A stretch of 63,718 bases of DNA from Chloroflexota bacterium (lineage in GTDB: Bacteria > Chloroflexota > Anaerolineae > J036 > Brachytrichaceae). Each line of letters opens with the position of its first letter. Position 1 is the stretch's first letter. The stretch lies in contig JAUQQA010000009.1 of assembly GCA_030550095.1 (NCBI GenBank), forward strand, positions 1 to 63,718, read 5' to 3'. The translations under genes and the position numbers were made by a program. The notes beneath the pieces are model-generated. The model was not told the DNA's origin and ran no database searches. It saw nothing but the letters and a program-made list of their open reading frames with translations. Positions 35,119 through 45,486 of the stretch are shown here, piece after piece.

Positions 35119-35379
35119 ATGGAACTCATCAAGGTCGCTGCGACCTCCCGCTCAACGGCTGTGGCAGGTGCCATCGCTGGGGTTGTGCGCGAACATGGTC
35201 GTGCCGAAGTGCAGGCAATTGGCGCTGGGGCTGTGAACCAAGCCATCAAGGCTGCGGCGATCGCGCGCAACTATCTTTTGCTCGATGGGATCAACGTGGT
35301 GGTGATCCCGTCGTTTGGCGAGGTGGACATTGACGGCGCCGAGCGCACAGCGATTCGCTTGACCATCGAGCCACGCTGA
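35119..35379 (+). CDS. Stage V sporulation protein S-like (SpoVS/Alba-fold)
   Basis: This 86-residue protein reads MELIKVAATSRSTAVAGAIAG at the start and ends DGAERTAIRLTIEPR, the SpoVS pattern of a small Alba-like nucleic-acid-binding fold. AAAGGAGG ends eight bases before ATG 35119, a near-perfect ribosome site. SpoVS-like proteins are found widely outside spore formers, including Chloroflexota and Deinococcus-Thermus. No sporulation gene is visible here. Its exact role, perhaps RNA or DNA binding, is unknown. Confidence 0.9.
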   Translation: MELIKVAATSRSTAVAGAIAGVVREHGRAEVQAIGAGAVNQAIKAAAIARNYLLLDGINVVVIPSFGEVDIDGAERTAIRLTIEPR

Positions 35380-35442
35380 ACACAGAAGCGCTGCCTTTGG
35401 GCGTCACATACGGGCGTGCTGCTTAGTCGCGCAGGCGGGTAG

Positions 35443-36816
<1,374 letters not shown>

Positions 36817-36879
36817 CTTAAGCAGCGCTCGCCTGGCGCACGCTGCGTGCGCAGTCGCAGCGCGCCTCACACGAGGGCA

Positions 36880-37446
36880 ATGTCTCGCTTGAACAACGCG
36901 CCCCCTTCGATGGCCCCTGCGGGGATCACCGTGGAGCAGACCGAACACGGGATGCGCCTCACTCACCGCGTGTTCTCTGCTTCCGCGATGGGATTCAGCG
37001 TTGTGTTCATTGTGCTCTTCGTTGTCGTGGCGGTGGTGAATGTCGTGGCTGCTGCGCAGGGCGCGCCTACGTTCGGCGCGTGTGTGATGGTGCCGAGCGC
37101 AGCGCTCGCGGTGCTTGGCAGCGTGGGGGTGTATCAGTCGGTGTGGGGGCGGTTTGTGATTGAGGTAACGCCAGAGCAAGTGTGCGTGCGCGCCGTCCAT
37201 GTGCCCCTCGCGCCGCGTTTGCGCGTCGCTGATGCGCGCGAGATCGTCGCAATGAAGTGCACCTACGCGCGCGTCGGCAAGGACTACTTCGACCTTTGGG
37301 CGCGGTTGCGGAACGGGCAACTGGTGCGGCTCATCGAGGCGATTCATTCCCGCGAGGCAGCGTTTTTCTTGCGGCGCACGCTGGCGCGCGCATTACACGT
37401 GCGCGAGGACCCAAACTTGGAACGCAGCATGGAGGCGATGTTGTAG
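36880..37446 (+). CDS. Membrane protein of unknown function with two helices
   Basis: This 188-residue protein has two membrane helices (residues about 37-60 and 68-92) after a short polar N-terminus. A soluble C-terminal half follows with strands around VIEVTPEQVCVRAVHVPLAPRLRVADAREIV, which looks like a PH-like fold. ATG 36880 has GAGGG just upstream; the open frame to 36847 is less likely. It ends at a strong bidirectional terminator. I do not recognise the family. Confidence 0.65.
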   Translation: MSRLNNAPPSMAPAGITVEQTEHGMRLTHRVFSASAMGFSVVFIVLFVVVAVVNVVAAAQGAPTFGACVMVPSAALAVLGSVGVYQSVWGRFVIEVTPEQVCVRAVHVPLAPRLRVADAREIVAMKCTYARVGKDYFDLWARLRNGQLVRLIEAIHSREAAFFLRRTLARALHVREDPNLERSMEAML

Positions 37447-37449
37447 AAC

Positions 37450-37487
37450 AAAAAGAGCCGGCAGCTTCACAACTGTCGGCTCTTTTT
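37450..37487. terminator. Bidirectional rho-independent terminator
   Basis: A 15-base stem with one G-T wobble (37450-37464 with 37473-37487) encloses the eight-base loop CTTCACAA. AAAAA flanks one side and TTTTT the other, so it can stop transcription from both the membrane-protein gene and the convergent AIM24 gene. Confidence 0.9.
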
Positions 37488-37498
37488 GCTTTCGCGCG

Positions 37499-38311
37499 TC
37501 AGCGCCCGATCAAGTTTCCTAGGTCAACGTTGAAACCTTGGTTCTTGTCCTCAGCGCGCCCCGCGTATCGCAAGATTGAACCAGCGAGCTTGCTCATCGG
37601 CATCGTCTGGAGCCAGATGCGCCCCGGACCCGTGAGCGTGGCGAAGAACAAACCCTCGCCGCCGAAGAGGATGTTCTTGAAGCCCTTGACGAGCTCCACA
37701 TCGAACGCCACAGTGGACTCGAACATGGCGACGTGTCCTGTGTCCACTTTCAGCCGCTCGCCAGGCTGCAACGTGTATTCCACCACCTCGCCGTCAATAG
37801 TGACGAACACCGTGCCGGGTCCGGTGAACTTTTGCAGGACCAGGCCCTCGCCGCCGAACAATCCTGCGCCGAGCCGGCGTTGAAAGAAGATGTCGAGCGA
37901 GAGCGTCTTCTCGCCCACCAGGAACGCTGTGCGTTGGGCGATGATCTGCTGACCTGGGGCGAGGTGTAGCACGAGGATCTTGCCTGGGAAGTCGTTAGCG
38001 AAGGTGACCTCTGCGCCGTCACGTCGCGCGGTGAAGTCCACGATGAACAACGACTCGCCGCTCACGGCGCGTTTGAGCAAGCCGCCTAAGCCCCCACCGA
38101 GGTTGGTGTTCATCTCGATGCCGTCTTGCATCCACGCGAGTGAGCCAGTCTCGGTGAAGATGGTTTGCCCTGCGCGTAGGCGAAGACGTACCGCTTGGAG
38201 CAGCGTGCCGATGATCTCGAACTCTGCCCCGCCCATGGTCTGGCCACGAACGGCAACGGTGGGGTCGGGCACATCGAGCCGCTGCCCTGGTTGGCTCACG
38301 TAATCGGTCAT
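37499..38311 (-). CDS. AIM24/TIGR00266 family protein
   Basis: This is a 270-residue beta-rich protein. Lines such as [42 protein letters not shown] and [21 protein letters not shown] are diagnostic for the AIM24 family (mitochondrial biogenesis AIM24 and its bacterial homologues). It forms a double-stranded beta-helix-like fold. AAGGAG precedes ATG 38311. Function in bacteria is not settled. It ends at the shared terminator. Confidence 0.9.
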   Translation of the reverse strand: MTDYVSQPGQRLDVPDPTVAVRGQTMGGAEFEIIGTLLQAVRLRLRAGQTIFTETGSLAWMQDGIEMNTNLGGGLGGLLKRAVSGESLFIVDFTARRDGAEVTFANDFPGKILVLHLAPGQQIIAQRTAFLVGEKTLSLDIFFQRRLGAGLFGGEGLVLQKFTGPGTVFVTIDGEVVEYTLQPGERLKVDTGHVAMFESTVAFDVELVKGFKNILFGGEGLFFATLTGPGRIWLQTMPMSKLAGSILRYAGRAEDKNQGFNVDLGNLIGR

Positions 38312-38357
38312 GGTTGTTTTCTCCTTACTTGCAATCGGAAAGAATTAGGGTGTGACC

Positions 38358-38363
38358 TACAAT
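38358..38363 (+). promoter_or_regulatory. -10 box of comEC
   Basis: TACAAT overlaps the first ATG of the frame (38362) and ends seven bases before GTG 38371. If it is the -10 box, the message begins at GTG 38371. Confidence 0.45.
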
Positions 38364-38370
38364 GGGTCTC

Positions 38371-40653
38371 GTGCTGCGCAGTGCACCCTTTGTCGCCATT
38401 GGCACAGCGCTGTTCACTGGTGTGTGGCTGGCAGCACGGTTCGAGATCCCAGCTTGGAACGCAGCGCTGCTCTTTGCTGTGGCTGCGCTGGGCGCTGTGG
38501 GGAGTATAGTCCTGCGCGCGCAATGGGCAACGCGCTGGTTGCTGATGACGGCGAGCGTGCTTGCCGCCGGCATGGTGCGCTTTGCGCTGACCACGCCTGA
38601 GCCGCCGCCGCTCTCGTTAGCGCGCCTCAGTGGGGAGCGCGTGCGCTTCGAGGGCGTGATTGACGAGGAGCCAGAGTATCGCCCTACCGCTGTGCATCTG
38701 CGCGTGCGCGTCACGCGGTGTTTTGCGCCTGCGATACCTTGCGCGGAGGGCGAGACAGTGCTGGTGCGCACGCAGGCAGATGAGACGTGGCGCTATGGCG
38801 ATGTGGTGCGCGTGGTTGGCGTGGTGGACTTGCCGCCTCGCATGAGCGCCTTCGATTACCGTCGCTACCTTGCTTATCGGGGCGTGTTTGCGTGGATACC
38901 GCGCCCCGAACAAGTGGTGCGGCTAGGACACCAACCGCGTTCTGCGCTCTACGCGCAGCTCTTGGCAGCGAAGGACGCCGTGCGGCGCGCCGTGCAACGC
39001 GCGTTGCCCATGCCCGAATCGGCGCTGCTCAACGGCATCCTCATCGGCGACGACCGCCTGTTGCCAGAGTCGCTTAAGGAAGATTTCCGCATCACGGGCA
39101 CTGCGCACATTGTCGCCATTTCTGGCGCCAACGTGAGTTTGATGATCGCCCTTGTCGTCACCCTGCTGGGGCGGGTGCTTCATCGCCGCGCTGCCGCGTT
39201 GGCGGCGCTGCCTGTGATCGCGCTCTATACCCTCTTCGTCGGCGCGCCAGCCTCTGCGGTGCGCGCAGCGAGCATGGCAGCGCTTGGCTTGCTTGGGCAG
39301 TTGTTCTGGCGGCGCGGCTTCACGCTGAACACGTTGTTCGCAGCGTGCACGTTCATTGTGCTCGTCAATCCAGTGGCGCTTTTCGACGCCGGCTTTCAGC
39401 TCAGCGCAGCAGCGACGTTGGGGCTGGTGCTGTTTGCTGAGCGCTTTGCCGCGCCGACGCGCGCGTGGTTCGAGCGCCATGTGCCCCATGCGCTGCTGCG
39501 CAAAGGGCTAAACGTAGTGAGTGACGGCGTGTTGGTGACGCTCGCGGCGCAACTTACGACATTGCCGCTGCTTATCCTCTCGTTTCATCAGGTCTCCCTC
39601 GTCGCGCTGCTGAGCAACCTGCTGATCTTGCCGCTCCAACCGCCGATCATGCTGTTGGGCATGGGGAGCGCGCTGGTGAGCATCCTTGTGCCCGAGCTTG
39701 CGCCATGGGCTGCGCTCCCGGTGCGCCTCCTACTCACGCTCACCATTCGCGCGGTGCGATGGACGGCAGACTTCCCGTTTGCTGCGCTGCCCGTTTACGA
39801 GATCGGCGCGCTTGGGGTGGCGCTGGCTTATGCTGCGTCTGTGCTTCTCTTCTGGTTTCGCGCCCAGCCACGGTTTGTGCAACATGCGATGTTGACGAGC
39901 CTACGACGTGATGCGCGGCGCTGGTTGCTCGTGAGCGGGAGTGCGGCTGTGCTCAGTGTGGGGCTGCTGGTTTGGTTCCAACGTCCTTTGCCACAGGGGC
40001 GCCTAATGTTGCGTGAGAGCAACGCGGTTGTGCAAACGCCCTCCGGCAGCCAGTTGCTCTTCGTTCGGCGTGGTGATGCGTTGGCGCTGTTGCGCGCTGT
40101 GCAGCCGCTTTGGGACAACGAGGTGGAGTGGGTGGTGATGAGCCACGCCGACCGCATCGCGCAGGAGGCGGCGCTGCCGGTGTTGCAGCGCTATCGCGTG
40201 GGCACGTTGGTGTTACCCGCGCAGCCCGCGGAAGGCGATGCTGACCTTGAACACGAATGGCGGATCGCGATCAGAAATGCCCAGCACGTGATCAGCAGCG
40301 CGCTGCATCTCACGCACACAGTGGATGTAGCGACGTTCGTGCGCTTTGTGCCGCGCAAGCCTGCGCGCGGCGCGCAGGTGATCGGCGCGCACGTGCGGCA
40401 TGGCCTCGTGTTGATTGACCTCGCTGGCGAAGGAGAACCCGCGCGCCTTGAGCCGCAAACGCGCTTGTTGTTTGTCGCACCGCGCGCGCTGAGTGCCGCG
40501 ATGCTTGCACAAGCAACGCCGCAGTGGGTTGTGTGGGCGGATGCGCCAGGCAACCCGCCGCCGCTCCCGCGCGCGACACGTAGCGTGAGCCTGCGCCAAG
40601 CGGAGTGGGCAGCCTTTGTCTTCGACCAAAACCAGCTTCAACGCGCGCGCTGA
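38371..40653 (+). CDS. comEC: ComEC/Rec2-family DNA uptake channel with eroded C-terminal domain
   Basis: This protein of about 760 residues has N-terminal membrane helices with a DUF4131-like OB region (RVRFEGVIDEEPEYR). The central competence domain has DFRITGTAHIVAISGANVSLMIALVVTLLGR and GAPASAVRAASMAALGLLG, and many helices run to about residue 545. The C-terminal third corresponds to the metallo-beta-lactamase-like domain but lacks HxHxDH: the place reads VVMSHADRIAQEAALPVLQ. ATG 38362 overlaps a TACAAT -10 box, so GTG 38371 is favoured. It imports single-stranded DNA in natural transformation; comM is also nearby. Confidence 0.88.
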   Translation: MLRSAPFVAIGTALFTGVWLAARFEIPAWNAALLFAVAALGAVGSIVLRAQWATRWLLMTASVLAAGMVRFALTTPEPPPLSLARLSGERVRFEGVIDEEPEYRPTAVHLRVRVTRCFAPAIPCAEGETVLVRTQADETWRYGDVVRVVGVVDLPPRMSAFDYRRYLAYRGVFAWIPRPEQVVRLGHQPRSALYAQLLAAKDAVRRAVQRALPMPESALLNGILIGDDRLLPESLKEDFRITGTAHIVAISGANVSLMIALVVTLLGRVLHRRAAALAALPVIALYTLFVGAPASAVRAASMAALGLLGQLFWRRGFTLNTLFAACTFIVLVNPVALFDAGFQLSAAATLGLVLFAERFAAPTRAWFERHVPHALLRKGLNVVSDGVLVTLAAQLTTLPLLILSFHQVSLVALLSNLLILPLQPPIMLLGMGSALVSILVPELAPWAALPVRLLLTLTIRAVRWTADFPFAALPVYEIGALGVALAYAASVLLFWFRAQPRFVQHAMLTSLRRDARRWLLVSGSAAVLSVGLLVWFQRPLPQGRLMLRESNAVVQTPSGSQLLFVRRGDALALLRAVQPLWDNEVEWVVMSHADRIAQEAALPVLQRYRVGTLVLPAQPAEGDADLEHEWRIAIRNAQHVISSALHLTHTVDVATFVRFVPRKPARGAQVIGAHVRHGLVLIDLAGEGEPARLEPQTRLLFVAPRALSAAMLAQATPQWVVWADAPGNPPPLPRATRSVSLRQAEWAAFVFDQNQLQRAR

Positions 40654-40654
40654 A

Positions 40655-40660
40655 TAGAAT
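40655..40660 (+). promoter_or_regulatory. -10 box of the SIS-domain gene
   Basis: TAGAAT begins two bases after the comEC stop and ends nine bases before ATG 40670, with no ribosome site between. Confidence 0.45.
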
Positions 40661-40669
40661 GGCGCGCCA

Positions 40670-41761
40670 ATGAACCGCTTTCGAGATCACATTGTGAGTC
40701 TGCCCGCCTTGCTGCGCGAGCTGTATCCGGTGTTCGTCGAAGAGGCGCGTCGCGTCGTCGCGCAATCGTCGCTGCACACGATGCAGCGCTTGCACCTGAT
40801 CGGGTGTGGGGATAGCTACATGGCTGCGCTTGCTGCTGAGCTTGCGTTTGAGATGATCGCAGGCGTGCCCGCAGAGCCGCAAAACGCGATGACGTTCGCG
40901 CGCTACGCGGCAGAGTTCGTGCCGACCGAGGGCGTAGCTGTGATCGGCATCTCGGTTTCAGGAGGTGTGAGCCGCACCATCGAGGGGGTGTTGCGCGCGC
41001 GCAAGCGCGGCATGTGCACGCTCGCGGTGACCAGCGCTTCGCACACGCCCATCGCTCAAGCCGCCGAGCACATCGCCACCACGCGCGTGCCCGACCTGCC
41101 TACGCCAGACGGTGTGCAGGTGCCAGGCGCGCGCTCCTACATCGCCTCGATGTTGATGCTCTACGCGCTTGCGCTCGCCATCGCGGAGGCGCGCGGGCAC
41201 CATACAAGCGCCTGGCACGCAACCCTCGCGGCTGCTGCCGAAGCAACTGAAGCGACGTTGACGCAATGCGATGCGCCTGCGCGCGCGCTTGCCGAACAAA
41301 CGCGCCACGCGCCTGTGATGGTGTTCTGCGGCAGCGGACCCAACTACGCAACGGCGCTGTTCGGCGCGGCGAAGGTGCTTGAGGCGTGTGGCGACCACAC
41401 TGTGGGCCAAGATGTGGAGGAGTGGGCGCATCTCCAGTACTTCGCCCACACCGACGCAACGCCCACGTTCCTGATCTCGGCATACGAGCGCGACGCTAGC
41501 CGCGCGCAGGAGGTGAAGATCGCCATGCAAACCATCGGCTGCCGCGTGATCGAAGTTTCGCCGCAACCGGACGCCGCGCTGCGCACAGCACCATACCCTG
41601 AGGTCTTCGCACCGCTGGTGATGGGCATTCCGCTCATGCTTTTTGCGGCGTACCGCGCGGAAGTGAAGGGTGAGACGTACTTCCGCGGCTTTGGCGGTGG
41701 GCGCAGCATTGAAGGCGGTGGTGGGATCAGCCGCATCCGCACCAGTCAAATTGTGGTGTAG
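40670..41761 (+). CDS. Tandem SIS-domain sugar isomerase/deaminase-like protein
   Basis: This 363-residue protein has two SIS (sugar isomerase) domains. The first has LHLIGCGDSYMAALAAELAFE and GISVSGGVSRTIEGVLRAR, and the second has VMVFCGSGPNYATALFGAAKVLE and the EEWAHLQYF segment. The plan is that of GlmS/AgaS/FrlB-type enzymes acting on phosphorylated amino sugars, without the GlmS amidotransferase part. It lies before a membrane glycosyltransferase gene, five bases apart, so it may act in cell-surface sugar metabolism. The substrate is not known. Confidence 0.85.
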   Translation: MNRFRDHIVSLPALLRELYPVFVEEARRVVAQSSLHTMQRLHLIGCGDSYMAALAAELAFEMIAGVPAEPQNAMTFARYAAEFVPTEGVAVIGISVSGGVSRTIEGVLRARKRGMCTLAVTSASHTPIAQAAEHIATTRVPDLPTPDGVQVPGARSYIASMLMLYALALAIAEARGHHTSAWHATLAAAAEATEATLTQCDAPARALAEQTRHAPVMVFCGSGPNYATALFGAAKVLEACGDHTVGQDVEEWAHLQYFAHTDATPTFLISAYERDASRAQEVKIAMQTIGCRVIEVSPQPDAALRTAPYPEVFAPLVMGIPLMLFAAYRAEVKGETYFRGFGGGRSIEGGGGISRIRTSQIVV

Positions 41762-41765
41762 CGCA

Positions 41766-43664
41766 ATGCATTGGCTGAGGCGTCCTGCATCGGCCCTCCT
41801 CGTCGCTCTGCCCACGCTGATCTACGTGGGCGCGTTGATCTTCGACCCCGGGCGCGCCTTGGTCTTGTGGGAGCGCGCGCCGGTGACGTTGGAACAAGCG
41901 CTCCCGCTAGCCGCAGCGATGCTCACCTATGCGCTTTTTGCGCTAGCGGTATGGCGTCGCTTCCCTGCCTCGCCAACGCGCGCGCAGATCGCGCTGTTGT
42001 TTGGGCTGGTGGTGATCGGCGGCGTGGTTTTGCAGACCGCCGCAACGCGCGTTGTGGAGACCTACCCGCTGCGCGCGCTTTTCCTTCGCCAATACTCGGA
42101 CTTCACGGGTGGTTACTTCACGGTCGGCGTGCGTGTGGACGACCTCGCGGCGTGGCTTGGGCGTTTTGCCGAGGAGATGACGCACTACAACGTGCACGCC
42201 GAACGCCACCCGCCTGGGCTGCCGATGATCTTTTGGGCGCTGCGCAGGCTTGCTGGGTTGTTTCCTGCGCTCGCTGCGCAATTGGCGCCCATGCTGCGCC
42301 CGCTTGCGTGTTTCGACTTGCGCCCGGGCGAACTCGACGACGTGCAAATCCTTGCAGGCGCTTTAGGCGCGCTGTTGGAAAGCGTGCTGGCGTGGCTTGT
42401 GCCCGTCGTTTTGTTTTTCGTCTTGCGCTCCGTCGCCGATGCGCGCGCGGCTGCGCTTGCTGCGTTGCTTTATCCGTTGATCCCAGGTGCGTTGCAATGG
42501 GTTTCGCAGTGGAATCGGGGCTTTGGCGCGTTTGGGCTTGTCGGCTTGGCGCTGGCGGAGCACTTGGTGCGCGGGCGCAGCACGACACCGCGCGCATTAG
42601 CGTTGGCTGCGCTCCTTGGCGTGGTGCTCTCAGCGGCGGTCTGGCTAAGCTTTGGCAACGTGCCGTTGGTGATGGTGGTGGGGATCTACGCGCTTGTGCG
42701 TCTGGTGCAAACGCGCAGCCTTGTGGCGTGGAAGGTGTGGGGAAGTTGGCTGAGCCTCGCCGCGATTGCTTTTGCACTGCCGTGGGGCTTGGCGAGCGCC
42801 CTGACGGGCTTCAACCCAGTTGGGGCGTATCAAAACGCGATGCGCGCACACCTGGCTTTGCAGCGCGATTACTGGCCCTTCGTCGTTTGGCACGCCTGGG
42901 ATGTGTTCACCTTTGTCGGCTTGCCGCTGAGCGCCATTGCGCTGCTGCTCACCTGGCGGCGCGCGCCCGCACTCACGACGGCTTGGGTCATCACGCTTGC
43001 GGCGCAGTGCGTGCTCCATGTCGCGCGCGGCGAGACGGGGCGTGTGTGGATGTACTTCGCACCGATCATCGTTGGCCTGGCGGCGTGGTGGTTGAGCGCG
43101 CGATCACACCGAGCAGTGCTTGCGGTCGTGGCGCTGCTCAGTGTGCAGTCGTTTGTGCACGTCGCGTTGCTGCGCGTGATCAGCTACGGCGTTGATCCAC
43201 TAGCAGCGCCTGCTCCGAAGCTTCCGCCCGACATGACGCCTGTTGAGGTGCGGTTCGAGCCAGAGGGTGCCGTGAGGCTGTTGGGCTTTCGCCTTTCGCG
43301 GTCAGATTTTGCGCCTGGCGAATCTGGTGTCCTTGAGTTGTTTTGGCGATATGACGGTGAAAGCCCGTTGCCGCTTGCGCGCAAGGTGTTCGTGCACGTT
43401 GCCCCCGCCTTGGAAGACGAGAGCCGCATCGCAAGCCACGATAGCCATCCTGCCAACTGGACGCTGCCTACGAGCTGCTGGCTGCCTGGTCAAGTGATTC
43501 ACGATCCGCATCCGTTCACAGTGGACCCGAGCGCGCCGCCTGGAGCGTATTGGGTGCTTATCGGCTTGTATGACGAGCGCACAGGCGAGCGCGCCTTTGT
43601 GCACACCGCCCAAATTGCGCGCTACGGTGCCGTTGCGCTCCCTGCGCGGGTTCACGTGCGTTGA
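41766..43664 (+). CDS. Membrane glycosyltransferase with C-terminal beta-domain
   Basis: This is a 632-residue protein with about eleven membrane helices. The loop with EEMTHYNVHAERHPPGLPM holds the HPPG motif common in lipid-linked-sugar (PMT/GT39/GT83-like) transferases. The C-terminal 150 residues are a soluble beta-domain with lines like FAPGESGVLELFWRYDGESPLP and PTSCWLPGQVIHDPH, followed by PPGAYWVLIGLYDERTGER. That domain accompanies many glycosyltransferases of Chloroflexota. The start is ATG 41766, four bases after the SIS gene. The donor and acceptor are unknown. Confidence 0.8.
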   Translation: MHWLRRPASALLVALPTLIYVGALIFDPGRALVLWERAPVTLEQALPLAAAMLTYALFALAVWRRFPASPTRAQIALLFGLVVIGGVVLQTAATRVVETYPLRALFLRQYSDFTGGYFTVGVRVDDLAAWLGRFAEEMTHYNVHAERHPPGLPMIFWALRRLAGLFPALAAQLAPMLRPLACFDLRPGELDDVQILAGALGALLESVLAWLVPVVLFFVLRSVADARAAALAALLYPLIPGALQWVSQWNRGFGAFGLVGLALAEHLVRGRSTTPRALALAALLGVVLSAAVWLSFGNVPLVMVVGIYALVRLVQTRSLVAWKVWGSWLSLAAIAFALPWGLASALTGFNPVGAYQNAMRAHLALQRDYWPFVVWHAWDVFTFVGLPLSAIALLLTWRRAPALTTAWVITLAAQCVLHVARGETGRVWMYFAPIIVGLAAWWLSARSHRAVLAVVALLSVQSFVHVALLRVISYGVDPLAAPAPKLPPDMTPVEVRFEPEGAVRLLGFRLSRSDFAPGESGVLELFWRYDGESPLPLARKVFVHVAPALEDESRIASHDSHPANWTLPTSCWLPGQVIHDPHPFTVDPSAPPGAYWVLIGLYDERTGERAFVHTAQIARYGAVALPARVHVR

Positions 43665-43674
43665 GCAGCGCACC

Positions 43675-43680
43675 TACAAT
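43675..43680 (+). promoter_or_regulatory. -10 box of the cystathionine gamma-synthase/lyase gene
   Basis: TACAAT ends eight bases before ATG 43689 with no ribosome site between. Confidence 0.5.
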
Positions 43681-43688
43681 GCGCAACT

Positions 43689-44834
43689 ATGCGCTTTGAT
43701 ACCCTCGCTGTCCACGCTGGTCAACCGCCTGATCCTGCCTACGGGGCAGTGATGACGCCGATCTACCAAACGTCCACCTTCGCCCAGAAGCGCGTTGGCG
43801 AAGCGGAGTACGACTATGCGCGCACGGCGAACCCAACGCGCACTGCGCTCCAACAATGCGTTGCGGCGCTTGAAGGTGGAAAGCACGGCTTGGCGTTCGC
43901 CTCAGGCATGGCAGCGATTGACACGGTGTTGCGCCTGCTGCGACCAGGCGATCACATTCTCGCCAGCAACGACGTTTACGGCGGCACGTATCGCATTTTC
44001 AAGCGCGTGTATGCGATCTACGGCATTCATGCCTCGTTTGTCGAGATGGGCGATCTCGACAACGTGCGCGCTGCTCTGCAGCCAAACACGCGCCTCGTTT
44101 GGGTGGAGACGCCGACCAACCCTTTGCTGAAGATCGCAGACATCGCCGCGCTTGCCGAGCTAGTTCGATCCCATGCAGCACGTCCTTGGTTGGTGGTGGA
44201 CAACACGTTTGCCTCGCCGTATCTGCAACAGCCTTTGTTGCTCGGCGCAGACATCGTGGTTCACAGCGCCACCAAGTATCTGGGCGGTCATAGCGACGTG
44301 GTGAATGGGGTGATCGTGCTGAACGACGATGCGCTGCACGCGCAGCTCAAGTTCTTGCAAAATGCCGTGGGCGCGGTGCCCGGACCGTTCGACTGTTTCC
44401 TTGTGCTGCGCGGGATTAAGACGCTTCCGCTGCGCATGGAGCGCCACAGCGCCAACGCGCAGCGCATTGCAGAGTGGTTAGCGGCGCATCCAGCGGTCAG
44501 CCGCGTCTTCTATCCCGGCTTGCCCGATCATCCAGGGCACGCCACCGCGCGGCGGCAAATGCGCGCGTTCGGCGGCATGGTCTCGTTTGTGGTTAAGGGC
44601 GGCGCTGCAGTCGCGCGGCAAGTGGTGGAGCGCACGCGCCTTTTCACCCTCGCGGAGTCGCTCGGCGGCGTGGAATCGCTCATCGAGGTGCCCGCAGCGA
44701 TGACGCACGCTAGCGTCGCTGATTCACCGCTTGCTGTCGATCCCGCGCTCATTCGCTTGAGTGTTGGCATCGAGGACGTGGACGACCTGATCGATGATCT
44801 CGCGCAGGCGTTAGCGATCGCCCCCACTGCGTAG
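43689..44834 (+). CDS. Cystathionine gamma-synthase/lyase family PLP enzyme
   Basis: This 381-residue enzyme of the Cys/Met metabolism family has the pyridoxal-phosphate Lys 196 in HSATKYLGG. The early YQTSTFAQ, the YDYARTANPTRTALQ line and ASGMAAID are also present. C-terminal LAESLGGVESLIEVPAAMTH is typical. Members make cystathionine from an O-acylhomoserine or cleave it in the reverse direction; sequence alone does not settle which. A homoserine acyltransferase is not nearby. The -10 box lies close to the ATG. Confidence 0.92.
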   Translation: MRFDTLAVHAGQPPDPAYGAVMTPIYQTSTFAQKRVGEAEYDYARTANPTRTALQQCVAALEGGKHGLAFASGMAAIDTVLRLLRPGDHILASNDVYGGTYRIFKRVYAIYGIHASFVEMGDLDNVRAALQPNTRLVWVETPTNPLLKIADIAALAELVRSHAARPWLVVDNTFASPYLQQPLLLGADIVVHSATKYLGGHSDVVNGVIVLNDDALHAQLKFLQNAVGAVPGPFDCFLVLRGIKTLPLRMERHSANAQRIAEWLAAHPAVSRVFYPGLPDHPGHATARRQMRAFGGMVSFVVKGGAAVARQVVERTRLFTLAESLGGVESLIEVPAAMTHASVADSPLAVDPALIRLSVGIEDVDDLIDDLAQALAIAPTA

Positions 44835-44838
44835 AGCG

Positions 44839-45420
44839 ATGCAAAGGCGCTGGCTGGAATGGCTCATTGTTGGCATTTTGGCGTATGCCTTAGTGCCGTT
44901 CCTCGCGCCTGTGCTGATGTGGCTTGGTTTTACGCAAGCAGCGCAGGTGATCTACGTGCCTTACAAGTTCACGTGCCACACATACGGCTTTCGCTCGTTT
45001 TACCTGTTCGGCGAGGCATTCGCCTATGACCGTGAGACATTTGAACAGATCAGCGGCTTGAACACGCGCACGGTGAGCGGGTTGCTCGCTGCACGGGACT
45101 TTCAGGGCAATGCGCGCACGGGCTACAAGGTGGCGCTGTGCCAGCGCGATGTGGCGATTTACTTGGCAATGGGCTTGAATGGTTTGATTTACCTGCGGGT
45201 GCGGCACCGCGCGCGTCCCATCCCGTGGTGGCTTTTCATCGTGGTTGGGTTGTTGCCCATTGCTCTCGATGGGGTCTCTCAGCTCCTCAGCCAGCCACCG
45301 TTCAACGTGCTGCCTTTTCGTGAAAGCACCTGGGCATTGCGCCTGCTCACGGGCGGCTTGCTCGGCACGACCTTGGCGTGGTTGGTGTTCCCTTTGCTCG
45401 ATGGGCTCATGCGCGAGTGA
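44839..45420 (+). CDS. DUF2085 membrane protein
   Basis: This is a 193-residue protein with about four to five membrane helices. It has the family's spaced Cys motifs: FTCHTYGFRSFYLFG and VALCQRDVAIYLAMGL, the latter with the C-x-R-D signature. It lies four bases after the PLP enzyme gene and probably shares its transcript. Function unknown; the Cys and Arg/Asp pattern suggests a redox or metal role. Confidence 0.85.
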   Translation: MQRRWLEWLIVGILAYALVPFLAPVLMWLGFTQAAQVIYVPYKFTCHTYGFRSFYLFGEAFAYDRETFEQISGLNTRTVSGLLAARDFQGNARTGYKVALCQRDVAIYLAMGLNGLIYLRVRHRARPIPWWLFIVVGLLPIALDGVSQLLSQPPFNVLPFRESTWALRLLTGGLLGTTLAWLVFPLLDGLMRE

Positions 45421-45470
45421 GCTTGATGAGCGCTTGCAGAGCGTCGTGCAGCGCGAGGAACACGGCTGCG

Positions 45471-45476
45471 CATAAT
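45471..45476 (+). promoter_or_regulatory. -10 box of the sugar dehydrogenase gene
   Basis: CATAAT ends ten bases before ATG 45487. No ribosome site is seen. Confidence 0.4.
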
Positions 45477-45486
45477 CCTCTGCACG

